From Branchiostoma floridae (lineage: Eukaryota > Chordata > Leptocardii > Amphioxiformes > Branchiostomatidae): a stretch of 64,000 nucleotides of DNA. Position 1 is the first letter of the stretch, and the number at the start of each line of letters is the position of its first letter. Below are positions 13,201 to 26,400 of this stretch, piece after piece. The stretch covers positions 21,015,739-21,079,738 of the forward strand of contig NC_049983.1 of NCBI RefSeq assembly GCF_000003815.2, in the 5' to 3' direction. The position numbers and the translations under genes were made by a program. The notes beneath the pieces are model-generated. The model searched no databases, had not been told where the DNA came from, and saw only the letters and a program-made list of their open reading frames with translations.

Positions 13201-16200
13201 AAACTCTACAGACCCTGACAAATTAAAGACTTCCTTCCTGAGAACTTCATGGCCGGCTAGAACCTCGTTTCTTTCTTCCGATAAGATATAACAAGTGTTC
13301 TCTCGAGGTTTCTTCACACATGTTAAAGTCTGTTACGACGCCTACCTGTCTCCCCTGTACAGACGCACCTCTCACTACCACATGTTTACGAGTGGGTCAC
13401 ACAGAACAAATTGGCTTATTAAAGTCCCCAGACCTCTTGTTGAAATCCTCAAACCTTGATGTCTGCGCAATGTCACTACTTTGGTGGCTGTTAAGCCGTT
13501 TGAAGGACAAAGAGGTCCAGACAGACCTTGAAGGAGTAATGAATGTTTCCAGCACACTTGTTGAGACGTTTGTGTGCAGCTCCGCCGGTGTTCCTGTTCC
13601 CTGTTAACTTGTACTTGTGTACCGTGTTACACAAATGTAATTAAAGTGTCTACTGTACTGTAGACAGTGAACGACTGGGGGCTGGCAAATTGTCTGGGTT
13701 CTATAAAGCCTCCATATAAGATTGTACAAGATGATACACAAACCCTACTGTTCTGCATGCACTATCATTCTCCGTCCCAGGGAAATGTGAAGGTTTCGTT
13801 GAACCATGCCAAAGACGGGACGACAGATGGCAATTGTGGCAGAAACTTTTATACTGATACCGAAAGCAGTAATATGAAAATATCCACAACAGCCAGTTTC
13901 TGTCTGCTTGTTGGAGGCGAGTATAGCGACCTTTTGCAAAGCAACAGGACACTTTTAAGTCTGTACAACCTGCCTCAAATTTCAAGATTGGCGCCATTTT
14001 TAATTCTCGTGACCATGACTTGGCCGTGGCCGATCGGCGCGGTGATCAGTCTTCAGTGCTTGTCAGAAGAACAAATCAATGAGCCGTACTTATATTTCCT
14101 TCCAGGGAAAGATGACAAACCTTTAAAGCTTTTCATATTTACACCACCACCATAACAGCAGCCTCTTGTTCTCCTATCCCAGTACCCAAACAGTTATTAA
14201 AAGGATGTGATATTAAGGTTCATTAATTAAGTGAAAAATAACAGCTTTTTTAACATAAGTTCAACGATCCACATTTGACTGCCTAACCCAAATACTGTAT
14301 CAGTATTCGTACTTGTTCGTTTACGTATATTCTTCATCGTCAGTTTACATTTTCCTTTTTACAATGGTGATGCTAATATTAGCAACTAGAGTTCATTGCC
14401 ATTGTTTCTTTTACTTTTTCAAGTTGATAGATTTAAGAAGACAAATGGGAACAGCGACATCAGGTCTGTGGCTGAGCCAGTTTAGCCAGTCTCCGGAGCT
14501 CCTGAGTCTATGACAGTTTGCCAGTTTGCCAGACGGTGTGTCAGTATTAAATGTGTTGGGTGTAGTTCAGGGTCGGACCTGACCCTAGCGACACGCCATT
14601 TCCGAACGCCTCCCGGTCTGTCGTCGGGCGGGCAGGCAGTGAGAGACACTGTCCAGCCGGGGAGCCTTATCAACAGTCTCGTGCCTTGGTTTCCTCAGCT
14701 TCTTCAACTTCAAGACTGTGAGGTGGGGGAGGTGTTTTCTTTAAGGACACGTGTTGGACTTGATCTACTGGTAGTTCAAGTGTTATGGGCTGCGTGGTCG
14801 TCAATTAGAGCTCCCATTTCAACACCTGGTCCGGCCGTCTTGTGTTATGTGAGAGAGAAAATAAACACAGACGATTATAAAGAGATATGGGAATGCAGCA
14901 TAAAATGTCTGATGCCAGCTTTAAATATTCTCTTTTCACGAGCGTGATGTCAACTCAGAATCGTGCACGATATTCAGTATGGTGTTATCCTGTCGTCCTG
15001 TGACGCGTCTCTCAGTGATCATCCCTTGTGCACTCAGAGTTCTAAACTTTGTGCTGACATTGGTCGCTCTCAATCAAATGATGAAAGAAACCACTTAACT
15101 AAGTATATAATGCAGCTTTCATCAGATTATTTCTTTGCCTGGATAGTCTTGCCGGACGCTTTCACCTTCGTCAAAACAGAGGTATTGTGTTCAGTCTTTG
15201 TGGTTGTCTGTTTGTATGTCTTGGTGTGTGTCCGCAGTGTGGCAGCGTATGAGGCTGATATTTGTGTAACGAATGACTCGTTTATCAATATAAACACATT
15301 TGAACGTGTAGTAAACCAGATATGCGATGACAGACATCTTATTGAATCACTACGAAATTCCCGTGGGAATCAGGACGACCCGTCCTACCTGTCAGGTGTG
15401 AGTGACAGGATGCTGGGGATCGTCACGTCCCCGGACCTGTAGGACGGGACACGCAGGCCGTGTCTGTCACTGTCCGACAGACAGGAGAATGTTTACCACA
15501 AACCCACGCGGCCAGGTAAACTGTTCCGGAGGAGGAGGCGGTAAACGTGACGTCATGCCCATGAACTATGAAGTGTGTGGTGACGGATTGCGTATGGACG
15601 ACGTACTTGTACATCGTTTGTAGACTATCCTGGTGTCTCGGACATCTTGTATAGCTGGACAAGGCAAGCTATGATATCACATGCCTCGAGGCCAAGTTCA
15701 TTATTCGAAGTAAGAACTCGATCGAAGTATGTATCAGGCTACAAGTCTTTTTTGTACATGGATTTATATCGGCTGGGAAGGGAAGTGGCCAAGGGGTGCA
15801 CTTGTCTGCATCGTTTTACGGACCATGTTGCCTCCACTACGCGGATGTTTATTCCAAGTATCCTCGTGTTAAATGCTACAGAGTAAAGTCATTGTGAAAT
15901 CTTTGAAGATAAACTCTTTACTGCCTTCCAAGATGTGTTCCGTCACTCGCAGTTCTGTCCCAAGTGGAATGTTGATTGTAGACCGTGGTGTTGAGTTTTT
16001 ACCGCGAGCTATAAACGTTTCTAACCGCACGTAACGTTACCTCACAGTTGGTTGTATCACGTAGTATAATGTCAACAACATACAGTTGTTGATGACTGGG
16101 ACAATGTACAAATTTACTCTCAAACTACACCTGCTTGCAAATGGTAGCTGAAGTCGGCCTTCATCAAGCGATCACTGATGAGCAAATTATTGTCATTTGA

Positions 16201-17960
16201 ATCGTCCGTAAACATGATTACCAGAGCCATTGCCAAAGGCGGGCGGAAACGCGAGTCCTGTCGTCCACCAGTGCGACAAAGTAGCCTCAAGTTTGGGCAA
16301 CAGAGAGGGGACAGTTCCCGGCCTCCGTCCCGCGTGCCTGCGCGCGCTTCAAAGTCACGAGCCGTGCGTGCAGACAACAGACGTTTGATCCTCGCTGTTT
16401 CCAAAACATAGCAGCCAGGAAACCTTGGGAGGAACACCGGCCGTCTGCGTACGGACTCGCCGTGTTGTGGCATCAAGTTGGGGACTTGCGGTGAAGTCAG
16501 AGTCAGACGGAATCACACTGCCAAGAGTCACAAACGATGAGACCGCATTTGCCACTAGTCATATCCTGTCTGAAGGACAAGTTCTAGAATACATTTACAT
16601 GTACATATCATCATATCCATTTGAAAAGACCTACGTTGAAAAAAAAGATAACTGTTTCATCCTAAACCTTTGAAGATTTAAGATTTCTCGGTTTCCTCTG
16701 ATGGTTCTGGTTCTCGATACGATTAAAAGGCGGAGCAGCACACGGTTCATAGCTCTCTAATCACATCCGACATTTGCAATTAAGGCTCGATTGAAACATG
16801 ATTAACTCAAGGGACGCCGCGCCGCTTGTTCTACCGATGTAAATCAGGGTGTCTCCGACCCCTCTTAACACGGTTTGCTATTAGGGAATGTGTCATATTG
16901 AGAATACAATAATTGTTCGACTGAAAACAATGATAACATCACAAAGGAAGGCTTTGCAAGAAGGCACCTGTGTCGCTCGTTTTCTCACTTCCAAGTGCTC
17001 CACCTAACACCTCTGTGAGCCAGTGACCGCAGATGTAGGGAAAGCAAGCTACCATGTCCACTGGCTTAATGTCTTACTATGCAGATTGCAAGAATTGATT
17101 TGCAGTACTTCAAAGCGTTCCACGTTTATCCCTTTCATTCCTTAACCTGCTACATCAACAACACACGTCTCAGACACCGTCGCTTCTTACGCCCCTACTT
17201 TCCCACGGAAAACCTTCAAAGTGTTAGGTCTTGTAATAATCCTAAAAAAGGGCAGCTTTCCTAATCGCCGCTATCTCGCAACTTAGCGTGTCGATAAGGA
17301 AGGAAATTGGAAACAAGTGAGAGACCTGCGGTCTCGGCCTGGTGGTATTACCTGCGCTTTGATCCGCCCAGTCCACGTGAGACGGGCCGGTAGATAACCT
17401 CGCCTGCCGGGCAACACGACACGTTTGTGTCTTCACCACGCGGCGATGATTTCCACCACATTCAGCAGTTATCTGACGGGAGCTCCGGGCGATCCCCGGC
17501 TACCTTAACACGAGAGGACCGGGGTTTGTCTCCCAGCTTAACCTTGTCTTACAGCCAATTTCGAACAAATGTAACGGCTTATTCATTAATGCTTTCAGTC
17601 AGCCACAAATTGAATTCCTACAAAAGAACATCTAGATCCAAAACAACATCTTATCACTGGACAGTGGAACCGAGAATGTAGACTATTCGACAGGGAAGGA
17701 TTTCCTAATTTCATTAGTGAAAAAATGTGAAAGAGGAAAGAAAACTTCCGTATACTCTTTAGTAGGACGGTATTTATCACCTGTTTCATAGTGTTTGACA
17801 ATTTTCAGTCATTTTAATGGGCTGCCTCGACATCATAGAAACAAGGAACTGCTTTGTCGTTTTGTCTTTCGTTGGTGTTGTTGTTCCGCTTGACATTCTG
17901 ACAATCTTCGGTAAATCGTTTGACCAGCAGCAGAAGTCGTTTGGGACCACCCTTGTTATA
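10204..17960. other. Intergenic, no gene supported
   Basis: About 7.8 kb without a convincing exon. It includes a two-copy tandem repeat of 41 bp at about 11624-11705 (unit beginning gtgtatggcattacgtgtag). The longest frames are 13667-14155 (162 codons), 14963-15442 (159) and 14510-14947 (145); all lack family motifs, conserved cysteine patterns or splice-flanked structure. Upstream Wnt16 exons could lie here but none was found by searching for the conserved Wnt cysteine and tryptophan motifs. Confidence 0.5.
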
Positions 17961-18943
17961 CCCCCTTCACATTAGGCGCGATTCGATCGGAAGACTACTT
18001 TACGAACTCTGAATGACATTTTCCTGAGTAAGACGTCCGGTGTTCTCACGATCATCTTGCGATTTTTACGGATCGCCGGCAGTTTTCAGGAGTCTTACGA
18101 CGGTCGGGGTGCAGCGAAACATGTTCTTAATACCCCCTTCACATTATATACGATCTTCGGACGTTCTTCGCGATCGCAGGAAGGTCGGCTGATTTTAAGA
18201 TCTTAAGATGGTCTTGCGTATTTTTCGCCTCAAAACTGTCCCCCTCACATATACGCGAGGCTCGTGAGATCGACGGTGAATAAATCTATGATAATAAACC
18301 TCCCATGACCTCTTGCACGCGGACAAGGTAACACAAAACGTTCCTAAAAAAAGGCAAGAGATCAATAAATGTTGCTTATTTTGTTGTCGTAATCTTTTTA
18401 AACAATGAATGGAATGCGCGGGCATAATAGAAATGACGCAAGAAAAGAAAGTGTGTCACAAAGTCAGCCTACATACTGCCACAGGGGCCACAATGTTAGA
18501 ATTACCCTCGCATTCCCAGAAATTCAATATTTGTAAACAAACGGAAGTCGGACGAACGTCGCCCGAACGTTGCCCAACTGACGGGCGTTCGCCATCCGAT
18601 TTACGCTCGATGATTAATAACTATGTCTTTGCTCGCCTATCGGTCTTCAATCGTTGGATTGACGCAAGACTATTGACCGATACCCTTGCAAGGTACGCAC
18701 GATTTGTACGCACAATCTGCGACTCGGTAACAGCTGTGCGATTTTGGAGATTTCCTTCGACTAGTCGCATATGTTAAGAACATGTTTCGCTGCACCGCGA
18801 CCGTCGTAAGACTCCTGGAAACTGCCGGCGATCCCTAAAAATCGCAAGATGATCGTGAGAACACCGGACGTCTTACTCACGAAAATGTCAATCAGAGTTC
18901 GTAAACTAGTCTTCCGATCGAATCGCGCCTATTGTGAAGGGGG
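17961..18943. mobile_element. Long inverted-repeat (foldback) element, about 980 bp
   Basis: Left arm 17961 to about 18130 begins CCCCCTTCACATTAGGCGCG and is the diverged reverse complement of the right arm (about 18774-18943), which ends in GTGAAGGGGG. Arms of about 170 bp share the cgatcggaagactac, agtcttacgacggtcg and tgcagcgaaacatgttctta blocks. Both ends abut TATA, so the target duplication may be TA or TATA. Inside the left arm a second start of the same motif, tacccccttcacatta, occurs at about 18131 and a third degenerate one at about 18237, suggesting nested copies. The 122-codon frame at 18409-18777 lies within the element and is not considered a gene. Confidence 0.75.
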
Positions 18944-21900
18944 TATAACATGTATTGAGCAATTTCCGAGAATTTGTTGCAGTAACGGTCCCACAGAAGA
19001 TGAGATGACCTGCTGCTGATCTCTCACGGTCTCTCCTTGTTAACACGAGAACTCCACAGGGTGGTGCCATCCTTCTTCCTCACCCATCCCGCACCGCTGA
19101 CACCTGTCCCACATAGTCTCTGTCCGTCCTCTCTTCACATCAGCATACCTCCTAAATACTTCCCAATCATGTGCAGAAGTGACCTGAATAGCCACATTTG
19201 TTTGTGCATATTGCTGCCCTGGGGCTATTGGGTGGGATACAAGTGTCCATCACAATCAAGGTTCAAGTAATGGAGTAGAAACGGTATTCTGGGATTTTTT
19301 GGAGGGGAAACCTGCTGTCTGGTCATTGATCTGAAGCCCTGATCCTTGGGATGTGCGAATATGTAATTGTGTCATGGTGTGTACTACTAAATCTATTTCC
19401 TAACAAACCGAATAGACTTCTATAACTTTTTAGAACATAAATCTAAGCATTTTTTAGAATCTTGAAGTGACTTTTTTCTCCTCTCCCTCTCGTTTTCTCT
19501 CAACCTCATTGACCAAAGAAAAACTTTCTACACGCCAGAGCACGCGGCATCAGTGATTAGCAGCCGACCTCTTGCCCCGTTATACGGGGACCGTGTGACA
19601 GGTCGCGCCACCGCGACTAATTCTTTTCAGGCCGTGCGCCGGCCGGCCGCACATTCCCCCGTACGTGTCACCACCTTTGCCGGGCACTTCCGATCCCATC
19701 CGTCTCGCCTGCTCCCTCATTCTTCACTTTCCCAAGAATGTCTCCTGCTCATCACCTGCCCACCTGGGGTTCATCTTCACGGAATATCTATAAGATAACC
19801 GAACGTTCCGTTTCCTCAGGGGCTCACTTATCGTTCAACAACAGGACTGCACTCAGTCCTTATATCAAGTAATTACGAAAATGTCTAAGTGCGTTTGACA
19901 GTGGCTAAGATGAAGATGAATTTGTTTGAACGTGTAGTGTTCTGTGCTAATTGCTTCCTTTCCTTGGCTGCCCTGTGCGAGTGTTAGGTCCTCCATCTCC
20001 CACCTGTTGTGTTGGTGTTAGAACAGGTATGTGGACAAACTCTGACAGTCTGAATCAAGAACACGGCGACTGTTTACACGCAGCTTAATTCTTTCCATAC
20101 CGCCGGATCGTTTTCTGTGCTGCCATGTCAGCTCCAAGGCGATTAACTGTCGAAAATCGGACCTCCGATCTTTCTGGCGTTTCTTCAGGCAGGCCAAACA
20201 CCAATTAGTAACGTGTAGTGCCTTGACATTTAGTAACAAGGGCGTGGGTCCGATTCCCGGCCTACCTGTCGGAGTTCGAACCCTGGAATGCACACTGGTG
20301 GGGGCTACAGTAACGGGGTACTGTCTTTCGCAGGGGGCATCGTTAGATACCTTTGATAACGGATACGATGGGTTTACGAAAGTCACATGTAGGAAGATTT
20401 GTGACAGTTGGTATCATACTCCCTGAAAAAAAGTGTCCTTGTGAAAATTCCTTCAAGGTTCCATTCTATCGGTCTGCTATGCGACTGTCGTTTCAAGGTC
20501 ACTGACCTAACCTCTCTTACCATAAAGCCCAGAATTCCTGATTGAGTCTGACATGGAAAATAGCGACGTTCCCGCCAGGTTAATTATTTTCATTCCTGCT
20601 TCATTTGAGAGAGCCTTGACCTGTTTACACTATCTGTCCAAACATGAAAACACATTAGGCAACGTTGGCGTCGCGGCAGTTCTGGGGTATGTTTTCACAA
20701 CATTCAGCGACACAGCATTTCGCGCATCGGGTCTACAATTGAATCTGTTTACCTGCTCAATACTTCTTTATGCTAATCTGAGCAAGGACGACCCCCTTGA
20801 TTTGAGCAGGCAACCAGAGAGTGTGTGTCTATTCAATTCTACATAACGTTACATGTATCACTTGGTTTGCTTGTTTAATGGTGTATACTTATAGGTTCGA
20901 TCATTGCGTATTTAATGCATAGCCATAGGCCGTTGGTTCATTGTTTGGTTGGTCGGTTGGCTGCTACCTTGTCCGTCGGTTGGTCCGTTTGTTGGTTCCC
21001 AAGCTTGGTCGATGTGTCCGCTATCTGCTTGGTCACCTCTCCTGTCACATGTAGATGTCGGACCTCCTAGTCTACTGTTCTATCCCTGTCCGCCGGTGGT
21101 CCCCTCATGTTTGTACTAAACACAGTCACAGGTTGACAGACACTGGGATGTCGTGTTCCCAACACAGGGCCTGGCTGTTCCAGGGACACGATAGGACAGG
21201 TCCCACCCTGATGGGGGCTGTGTCTGAGTGTGTCATTGTCGTTGCTAAGAAATCAACTCTTCTCGTTCGCCTGAAGTGCATACCTGCAAGGTTTAGAATA
21301 GAATTGTTTATATATCTTCTCAAAGTGTGGTCGGTATGGAAGTCCCTTGCATGATGTATATTGTGTCTATTTTGCAATATTGTCCGTCTGATATCGGTCT
21401 CACTTGGTGACATGTCGCCAGATCCACACGATGACACCTGCAATCCTCTGCTTCTGACGTAAGCATGTTTGCTAAGAACACAGACTTAAGGTATCTTAAG
21501 GGAATGTTTCTCAGGATGAACACCTTTGTCACGTATGCTTATTTTTGGCGTGGCTGTCTTGTTGTTTGGATGGCTTTGCTGACCTCGCCCTTGTACTACA
21601 GTCTGAATGCCGTAGTTTCAGCACTAACAATGTAGAAACCTGATAACAAAAATAGAATTCACCATCTTTAATGTATAGCACGGTAGCCATATAGGCTGAG
21701 TAAACAATGATGAAAAAAATATTCTTTTTGTCGCGCCATTAGTCTGTTGATTTCGGCAAATAACAACAAACAACCAGCATTTTTATCAAGGGATGAGTCT
21801 TCCTGGACATACCTAACATTCCTGCTAAAGTCTAACGTGTCAGAACCTCAGACATGAGGGTTATATGTGTATGCTGATTCCACCAGAACGCTGTAAAAAT

Positions 21901-22862
21901 AATAACATTGCTCTTTTCTCAAGCTTAACGTAAAGCCAACAAGGATCACGGCACAAGACCCGAGGGGGGTTGTAGAGTCTTGTAAATCTCAGCACAATCC
22001 GGGTGATCTGTTAGGTGGCATCATAACAGTCAGGCGTGTTGTAAATATGGCCTGAGGTGGCTCTATTGTTACCTTCTAGCTAACTTTTAATAGTGTTGAT
22101 GCCTAAGATCTCTACCTATTATGCTCGTTAGCCTAGGTATCTGAAGTTGTGGCCAAGTGTATTAGATTCCATAGAAATCATTGTATGTCATGACGCCCCT
22201 CCCCAAATTCCCATTGCAAATCTTATCTGTAGAGTTTACGGGAGAAATTGTTGTTCTTGTTAGGGAACGTCTCACACAATGAGGGGAAGATCCCTGCTAG
22301 AAGGGACAATTTTGTAGGGGAGGGGAACTCATTCTCCCGTCACACTAGTTGGAGATGCCTTCACAATGCCAGCGACTCCCAGATATTTGTAGTTATCCGA
22401 TAATGAGGTCTCGGGTAAATGTCGTTAAGCACGGTAGGCGTACGTTACTTCACAGTAGCCATGGAATGCCTTGAGGAAATCGAGTGCAGCACCATTGCAG
22501 TTCTCTTGTGAGTTGACAGGGGACGCTCTTCCACGTCAGCCTAGGTCGCGCACGCTATCATGACCACTCGACACTTTGTACTGAAAATCATTTGAACAGG
22601 GTACTTGAAAGTAGACATTGATACTCACAATCCCGACACACACCCGGATCTGATTGGGCGCGAATCTCTCTTGAAGCAGACAATATTTTGAGATGAAAAG
22701 TTATCGGTTATGTGCAAACGTTGTCTTTGTATGTAACTCCTATTGTCACAATACGTGCCATTGTGATAAGTGTGGCGACAAAGAGTAGGATTACTTTTCT
22801 ACCTGTTATTTTCGTTGATGAAGAGTACAGCCATGACATGTTGTTCTGTCGGTGTGTTTCAG
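18944..22862. other. Upstream of Wnt16 exons; no gene supported
   Basis: Presumed intron or upstream region of Wnt16. No 5' Wnt exon was recognised: there is no WGGC-type or RWNC-type motif in any frame that I could find. Two tRNA B-box-like strings occur near 20247-20285 but without a matching A box. Confidence 0.4.
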
Positions 22863-24201
22863 GCCATACAGGAGCAGATGTCGGTCAAGTGCAGGTGTCA
22901 TGGCGTGTCCGGATCATGCGCAGTAAAGACCTGCTGGAAAACGTTACCCAGCTTCAAACGGGTGAGTTAGGCATTTGACGAGCAACTATAGAATCCATTT
23001 TCTCTCTTTTGTAGACAAACACAAACAATCTAAGAAACAAACATCAATTCACCTGTATAGAATGAGCATGCCTGTGTGGTCATGTCACGATATCACCTGT
23101 TTGTGTATAAACTCTTCTCCGACTTTCATTCACAACACCACTTTTAAAAATACACTACTCTTCCACGTCTCCAGGTTGGAGATTTCTTGAAAAAGAAGTA
23201 CATGACGTCAGTCCCCATCCTCCGGAAGACGAGACGGAGGTTACGGCGGAAGCAGAAGATGCAGCGGAAGGTAACTGCCACTCAATACCCGCCCAATTTA
23301 GCTTTCCAAGTTCTAACATAGTAAGAGCGTTGTCATGTTCAAACCAGGGTATCCTTTCATTTGGGATGGAAAGGCACAACACCGTAATTAAGAATGATTT
23401 TTTTATAATTCACTACAAAGATAAAAGGACAATGTTTATGTGAATATGAAATATGCTTGCTGACAATTCCCCACCCCCATAGGTGCCCATCGGAGACGAT
23501 GAACTGGTGTTTCTTGAGAAGTCTCCAAACTTCTGCAAGTCCGACAAGAAACGCGGGATCTTCGGCACCCGGGGCAGAGAGTGCAACAGGTGTGAGGTTA
23601 CAACAGTTTGATAGAGGCTTTCTACACTATAGACGAGAGTTAGTTTACATGATGGTGTTAGATGTTGAAAGCAGGGAAATACACAATTATTTTCAAAAGG
23701 CAAGTTATGATTATTCCAGGGGAGAGCCCCGACGGAGGTTAGTGTATCATAACATTAACAGAACAGAACAGAACAGAACACATGATCATAGTGATAACAA
23801 AGCTTCAGGAAAATGGATGAAGCTGTATGAATAAATAGAAATCTTAACAATTGTAATGATCTAATAATGAAATCTATCTACAAATCTCAAATTCCTTCTT
23901 TGCCTAGTATACAACTATGTATACCACTGCTTGACTTTGTTTCGGGCATGAACTTGCAACGAAGTTGTTAATGTAATAATGCATGTGTTGAATGCAAATA
24001 ACAATGTCAGTAACGATAGTTCCCTCTGTTGTTATCAGAACGTCCACGGGCCCTGACAGCTGTAACCTGCTGTGCTGCGGGCGGGGGTACAACACGCAGG
24101 TGGTCCGGTTCGTGGAGCGGTGCGGCTGCAAGTTCGTCTGGTGCTGTTACGTCAAGTGCAACACCTGCGAGACCATCATAGACAAGCACACCTGTAAATA
24201 A
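22863..24201 (+). CDS. WNT16: Wnt16-type secreted Wnt ligand, C-terminal four exons (5' partial)
   Basis: Secreted, lipid-modified Wnt ligand that binds Frizzled/LRP receptors. Four exons are read: 22863-22961, 23175-23270, 23483-23589 and 24039-24201 (stop TAA 24199-24201), giving about 155 residues. All introns have AG and GT borders and the phases agree (0, 0, 2). Exon 1 holds the [10 protein letters not shown] motif, whose serine is the Porcupine palmitoleoylation site in Wnts, followed by AVKTCW. Exon 2 is a basic linker ([10 protein letters not shown]). Exons 3 and 4 carry [24 protein letters not shown] and the cysteine-rich end finishing HTCK. The KSPNFC/DKK/GRECN run and the [11 protein letters not shown] end fit Wnt16 better than other Wnt subfamilies. 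The signal peptide and N-terminal domain exons are missing from what I could identify. Confidence 0.9.
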
Positions 24202-25010
24202 CCACCTGCAAGAACACTCCTGTACATTCTACCGTGCCTTGCCGTGGCGTGAAGTAAAATCTGACTGTATTCAACCCTTCCAGAAATAGCATAAGACTTC
24301 GAAAGTCAGGATTGTATTGCAATTTATTGTCTTAAAGAAATATGTCTGTTGAATAACGTTCCAGTGTTCCACACGTAGTTGACTTTTAGTCCGCCAGTTT
24401 CCTTGTGCAAAAAGAAATGTCACTGCAGCCCCAGCATGTTTCCAGCGACCCCTAGCGAAAAATAATATTATTGCAGAACATGAGATTTCAACCCCTCCAC
24501 ACGAGGGACCCATGTGTGAAGCCTGTCATGTACAGAAGAAGGATCACAGAAAAACACAACGTTTGCAGACAACTATCAACCAAACGCCATTTCCTTTGAT
24601 AACTCTTGACCGAGCGAGACCAAGTGACGGGTCCACAAGACATCGTGAGATCGTCCTTACATTGTATCAGCTGATGACGTCACCACCCAATACTTCACAT
24701 TCGCAACTTCCCATAACTATGAATCTCAGGATGTAGAATGTACCATCTGTAAATAGAGTCAGGTATAACCACCAACAGTTCCTGCAGCGACCGTTCATTC
24801 CACGCCGAGGCACGCCGACCGTATAACGTAAGAAGTTCTGCTATTACTTCTGGTTCGTGTATGTAGAGATCCTTGCGACCATAAAAACAGATGTATTACC
24901 GTACTATATATAATTTATCATTGTATAGGAACTTCTTTCTTTCCATGTGTCATCGTCAAATGGCAGGTTAAATAGATATATGTATAAAATAAAGATTTCC
25001 TTAGAAAACT
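24202..25010 (+). other. Wnt16 3' untranslated region (predicted)
   Basis: Sequence after the Wnt16 stop, running to a canonical AATAAA at 24988-24993 with likely cleavage shortly after. No other gene is seen in this interval. The extent is inferred from the signal only. Confidence 0.5.
24988..24993 (+). promoter_or_regulatory. Poly(A) signal for Wnt16
   Basis: Canonical AATAAA about 790 bases downstream of the Wnt16 stop, on the same strand, with no other plus-strand gene nearby. Confidence 0.5.
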
Positions 25011-26274
25011 AGGTCTGTAGTTTAGCATGCCATCCAGAGACTCCAACAACACAAGGCTTGGCCGTCTCTGTGTTTCTGAATCGGGAACTTGTCATGAAAT
25101 TATGTATGACATCTATTTGTGTTGAAAACGATGTATATATTGAAGAGAGATAATGTATTTTGATGGCCGTCGGCCGATTATTAAACGCAAAGATACAACG
25201 AAAAATTACCAGTGCGTTTCTTTCGTACATATTATTGCTAGTGGCGTAGCCATACATGTAACGTTATGTATGTGTAGACAACAGAAAGCAGCAACAATCA
25301 GTACAATGACAAACAAATCGTCAGCAAAGGAACGATCAGGCGTATTACAGCAAAGGAAGAATTAGTATTGTGGGCTATCTGAAAGACACAAAGACCTGTC
25401 TCAGAATTCAGCTCAAGAAATGCTGCCTATTTAAAGGGCCATCTGTTTACGGTGCTTGTTTTCAAGGACAGTGACACTACCCAAAACTATATGGAAAACG
25501 TTGACTTATTTTCCAAAGCTAGGACAAAGAAAAAAAAAACAGTTCTGAAATACATCATACGTTTGATATCTGCTTTTTCTATACAGCGATATAAGCGCAT
25601 ACAAACACCGTGAAAGCATGGCATCTACGTGACTACATGTATGCAGTTCCTGTTTACACTGACATATTTCAGATAAGTGACCTTTACCGTTTATCTTACC
25701 GTGAATCCCCAGGAATGCATCGATGGCTTTCTAGAGGGATTTACTGGTAAAGTGTACAGAAAGACACGGCGGGTCACTGTGGGTTACATGCACCGACATG
25801 CGTTACTGTCTACACAGTAGCAGTACAGTTCCATACATTGTCAATCCGTGTAAAAAAAAAAGGTAGATGATGAGTCTCTTTATTCAATGACATACCAACC
25901 TGATGAAACTATTCACAGAATAGTTCATACATTATAAGGCATAAACTACGTATACACTACATCTGTAGTACATTGTGACCCTACCTCTTGACTATTCTAA
26001 CGTGTTGGTTGGTCGTCTTGTAATACGTTATATTAAGTGCGTGATTTAAGGTACAATGTATGGCAAAAGCAGCTGTTGTGCTACATGTACTATAATGTGC
26101 ATGTGGATACACTGATAACCGAGTAACCCTTTACATAGGGTGGATAAATGATTGATGATGATGATGATGAACAACCAAAGCAAACAACAACTGTCTGGAT
26201 AACTTTTGAGCATTGAAGACGTTTGCAATATACTGTAGTCCTAGTAATTCAATGCCGTGTTTTGATGCGGTCCT
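25011..26274. other. Intergenic between Wnt16 and the TRIM gene
   Basis: Converging genes flank this stretch. I see only low-complexity runs (poly-A near 25530 and 25853, a GAT trinucleotide run near 26154-26170) and no coding evidence. Confidence 0.5.
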
Positions 26275-26283
26275 GCAAATGTT

Positions 26284-26400
26284 TAGCCTGAGTATCATCC
26301 TCCGTAGTAACCGCTGGCTCACGACTTTCACTTGCTAATCCGTGGTTAGCAAGCGAAAGTCGTGAGCCAGCGGTTACTACGGAGGATGATACTCAGGCTA
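26284..26400. mobile_element. 117-bp palindromic MITE with 9-bp target duplication (Mutator-like)
   Basis: The left half, starting tagcctgagtatcatcctcc, is the almost exact reverse complement of the right half, ending gatgatactcaggcta. The arms are about 55 bases and the loop only a few bases around tccg. It is flanked by GCAAATGTT at 26275-26283 and again at 26401-26409. A 9-bp target duplication is the size made by Mutator-type transposases, so a MULE-derived MITE is the best guess; other superfamilies cannot be excluded. It lies 383 bases past the TRIM stop codon and could be transcribed in that gene's 3' UTR as a perfect hairpin. Confidence 0.85.

Noticed and set aside
13667-14155. 162-codon open frame
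   Set aside because: No recognisable domain or conserved pattern, no splice context, and overlapped by other frames of similar length; consistent with chance.
14510-15442. Two adjacent frames of 145 and 159 codons; the second contains DIQYG, which looks like part of a Wnt motif
   Set aside because: The expected preceding tryptophan-glycine-cysteine block and following FSRKF-like residues are absent, so it is a chance match and not a Wnt16 exon.
18409-18777. 122-codon open frame
   Set aside because: Lies inside a foldback element and crosses into its right arm; no protein family resemblance.
20240-20290. tRNA gene suggested by two B-box-like strings (gtccgattcccgg, gagttcgaaccctgg)
   Set aside because: No cloverleaf can be drawn around either, and no A box lies at a proper distance upstream.
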